From Betaproteobacteria bacterium (lineage in GTDB: Bacteria; Pseudomonadota; Gammaproteobacteria; Burkholderiales; SG8-39): a stretch of 7,990 nucleotides of DNA. Under the pieces are notes generated by a model. It made no database searches, was not told the DNA's origin, and saw only the letters and a list, made by a program, of their open reading frames with translations. Positions 6,283 through 7,990 of the stretch are shown here, piece after piece. The translations under genes were made by a program, and so were the position numbers. Within the stretch, counting starts at the first letter, position 1, and each line of letters begins with the position of its first letter. The stretch lies in contig JAEKLK010000019.1 of assembly GCA_019509895.1 (NCBI GenBank), positions 1 to 7,990 of the forward strand. Reading direction: 5' to 3'.

Positions 6283-7235
6283 TGCGGGCACTGCTTCTCG
6301 CCGCGCTGCTCGCCGCCTGCGCGAGCGCGCAGGCGCAGCAGTTCCCGACGAAGACCATCAAGATCATCGCGCCGTACGCGGCGGGCGGCGCGAACGACTT
6401 GATGGCGCGCTATCTGTGCGAGCGCTTCCAGCACGACTTCGGGCAGGCGTGCATCGTCGAGAACAAGACCGGCGCGGGCGGCATGATCGGCATCGACGCC
6501 GCTGCCAAGGCCGAGCCCGACGGGCACACGCTCGTGATGGTGCCGAACAACGTGGCCACCATCCCGTTCATGTACGCAAAACCGCTCTATGACACGCAGA
6601 AGGACCTGGCGGCTATCGCGCTCGTCTCCGGCACGCCGATCATGGTGGGCGCGTCTCCCGACTTTCCGGCGAAGACGTTCAAGGACCTGCTCGCCTACGC
6701 CAAGGCGAACAGCGGCAAGGTCGACTTCACGAGCTGCGGCGTCGCCTCGCCGCAGCACCTCGCGGGCGAGCTGCTCGCGAGGGAAGTCGGCTTCAAGTGG
6801 ACGCACGTGCCCTACAAGGGTTGCGGCGACGCGCTCACCGCAGTGCTCGGCGCCCAGGTGCCGGTGTTCATCAGCACCGTCGCGCACCTCGTGCCGCAGA
6901 TCAAGAACGGCAAGCTGCGCGGCTATGCGATCCTCGGCGCCGAGCGCAGCCGCTTCGCGCCCGAGTATCCGACGGCCAAGGAGCTCGGCTACCCGGAGCT
7001 GCAGTTCGAGCTGTGGTTCGGCCTGATGACGTCGAGCAAGGTTCCTGCGCCGGTGCTCGCGCGGCTCAATGCCGAAGTCAACAAGGCGCTGCAGTCGCCC
7101 GAGCTGCGCGAGAAGATGGCGCAGCAGTACTACGACCCCATCGGCGGCACGCCCGAGCGCTTCGCGCAGGCGATCCGCGCCGACATGGACCGCTACGGCC
7201 GCGCCATCAAGGAAGCCGGCATCAAGCCCGAATAG
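6282..7235 (+). CDS. Bug-family (TctC-like) tripartite tricarboxylate transporter substrate-binding protein
   Basis: A 317-residue secreted binding protein of the Bug family, which captures carboxylates and related small molecules in the periplasm, classically for TctAB. A signal peptide occupies about residues 1-18 with a SAQA/Q signal peptidase I site; LAAC (10-13) also fits a lipobox, so a lipoprotein is possible. Family marks are PTKTIKIIAPYAAGGANDLMAR (22-43), NKTGAGGMIG (61-70), ASPQHLAGELL (155-165) and HVPYKGCGDALTAVLGAQV (175-193). The mature part has four cysteines (46, 57, 152, 181), perhaps two disulfides. The ATG at 6282 shares one base with the thiolase stop; a frame extension back to 6231 would bury the signal peptide behind an Arg/His-rich stretch and is rejected. 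No tctA or tctB is in the window. The ligand is unknown. Confidence 0.93.
   Translation: MRALLLAALLAACASAQAQQFPTKTIKIIAPYAAGGANDLMARYLCERFQHDFGQACIVENKTGAGGMIGIDAAAKAEPDGHTLVMVPNNVATIPFMYAKPLYDTQKDLAAIALVSGTPIMVGASPDFPAKTFKDLLAYAKANSGKVDFTSCGVASPQHLAGELLAREVGFKWTHVPYKGCGDALTAVLGAQVPVFISTVAHLVPQIKNGKLRGYAILGAERSRFAPEYPTAKELGYPELQFELWFGLMTSSKVPAPVLARLNAEVNKALQSPELREKMAQQYYDPIGGTPERFAQAIRADMDRYGRAIKEAGIKPE
6314..6335 (+). repeat. GC hairpin in the signal-peptide codons of the Bug gene
   Basis: CGCCTGCGC (6314-6322) and GCGCAGGCG (6327-6335) are perfect nine-base inverted arms around GAGC, about 30 bases into the coding region. It could slow translation while the signal peptide emerges, or be a by-product of GC-rich alanine codons. 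Function is unknown. Confidence 0.4.
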
Positions 7236-7990
7236 TGCTGGTCCTGAGTAACGAAGAGATCGAGCGGCTCCTCACCATCGAGGAGTGCATGGCGGCGCTC
7301 GAGCCGATGTACCGCGACGTGGCCGAGGAGCGCGTGCTCTTCTCGCCACGCGTCGACAACATCGCGCCGAACTCGCACGCGGAGGGCTACTACGCCTTCA
7401 AGCACATGGGCGGCACGTGGCCGCGCGAGAAGATTCAGGCGCTGCGCATCAACTCCGACGTGGTGACGCATCCGCTTGTCGGCGGCAAGCCGCGGCGGGT
7501 AAAGCAGCCGCTCGCGCCGGGCGGGCGCTGGGTCGGCCTGGTGCTGCTCTTCAGCACGGAGACCGGCGCGCTCCTCGCCATGTTCCCCGACGGCGTGATG
7601 CAGCGCCTGCGGGTCGGGGCAACGAGCGGCCTGGGACTGAAGCACCTCGCACGCCCCGACGCCGAGCGCCTCGCGCTGATCGGCAGCGGCTGGCAGGCGG
7701 GCACGCAGCTCGCCGCGGCGCTCGCGGTGCGGCGGCTTCGCGAAGTGCGCGTCTGGAGCCCGCGGCGCGAGAACCGCGAAGCGTTCGTCGCCCAGTGGCG
7801 CGCCAAGGGCATCGACATCCGCGCGAGTGAGACCCCGGACGCGTGCGTCGAAGGCGCGGACGTGATCGCCGCGGCGACCTCCGCCATGGTCCGGGTGATC
7901 GAGCCGCGCTGGCTGCGGCCGGGCGTGCACGCGAGCTGCATCAAGACGCAGGAGGTCGATGCCGAGGTGCTCGAGCGCTGCGACCGCGTG
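7235..7990 (+). CDS. Ornithine cyclodeaminase / mu-crystallin family protein, C-terminus cut by window edge
   Basis: The frame is open from the GTG at 7235 to the last base, giving 252 residues of a family usually 310-350 long. The start VLVLSNEEIERLLTIEECMAALEPMYRD matches the family, and GTG shares one base with the Bug stop (TAGTG). No clear SD is seen, so coupling is likely. YYAFKHMGG (52-60) holds the Lys56 equivalent to the substrate-contacting lysine, QRLRVGATSGLGLKHLAR (123-140) the family arginine segment, and LIGSGWQAGTQLAA (148-161) the NAD(P)-binding glycine motif. The C-terminal part with the equivalent of the catalytic Asp begins near SCIKTQEVDAEVL and runs off the edge. Family members include cyclodeaminases, ketimine reductases and alanine dehydrogenases. 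RVGAT replaces the more common R-T-A/G-A, so ornithine as substrate should not be assumed. Confidence 0.9.
   Translation, partial: MLVLSNEEIERLLTIEECMAALEPMYRDVAEERVLFSPRVDNIAPNSHAEGYYAFKHMGGTWPREKIQALRINSDVVTHPLVGGKPRRVKQPLAPGGRWVGLVLLFSTETGALLAMFPDGVMQRLRVGATSGLGLKHLARPDAERLALIGSGWQAGTQLAAALAVRRLREVRVWSPRRENREAFVAQWRAKGIDIRASETPDACVEGADVIAAATSAMVRVIEPRWLRPGVHASCIKTQEVDAEVLERCDRV

Noticed and set aside
4873..6291. 472-codon open frame antisense to the thiolase and end of the DUF457 gene
   Set aside because: It spans two real plus-strand genes, and its translation is His/Ala/Arg/Asp-rich with no recognisable motif.
7193..7930. Antisense open frame over the end of the Bug gene and the cyclodeaminase-family gene
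   Set aside because: The plus-strand frame carries family motifs throughout; the antisense translation is compositionally biased noise.

Overview
This 7,990-base window is GC-rich, gene-dense bacterial DNA. Every gene resembles typical proteobacterial metabolism and transport. A Bug-type (tripartite tricarboxylate transporter, TctC-like) binding protein, a Liv ABC transporter and a fatty-acyl-CoA multifunctional enzyme together point to a betaproteobacterium, probably Burkholderiales or a relative. This placement is inferred from gene content, with no marker gene in the window. I see no rRNA, tRNA, CRISPR array, transposase or phage gene.

Left part (1-2412, minus strand): an operon read right to left as livG-livF-livH-livM, with livM running off the left edge. 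It encodes the two ATPases and two permeases of a branched-chain-amino-acid-type (HAAT) ABC importer. Every junction overlaps by 1-4 bases. livG appears to start at TTG and livF at a rare CTG, each behind a good Shine-Dalgarno (SD) sequence. A strong palindrome covers the first codons of livM. No binding-protein gene for this importer is in the window.

Divergent control region (2413-2474): only 62 bases separate the livG and fadB-like starts. It holds an AT-rich 6-6-6 inverted repeat whose arms read TAGAAT on both strands. The arms could be two back-to-back -10 elements, an operator, or both.

Right part (2475-7990, plus strand): a fadB-like gene (enoyl-CoA hydratase fused to 3-hydroxyacyl-CoA dehydrogenase), a small YdjM/DUF457 membrane protein, a thiolase, a Bug-family periplasmic binding protein, and an ornithine cyclodeaminase/mu-crystallin family gene cut by the right edge. 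Gaps are 6 and 22 bases, then two 1-base stop/start overlaps, so this looks like one transcription unit. The hydratase/dehydrogenase and thiolase supply the last three steps of a beta-oxidation spiral. No acyl-CoA dehydrogenase or acyl-CoA ligase is in the window.

Reading as a whole: two divergent units, one importing an amino-acid-like or carboxylate compound and one degrading a CoA-activated acid, are plausibly co-regulated as a catabolic island. The substrate cannot be read from the sequence. I do not see a clearly new biological system. The most interesting points are the livM palindrome, the CTG start of livF, the symmetric divergent promoter region, and the coupling of a Bug protein and a cyclodeaminase-family enzyme to beta-oxidation genes.
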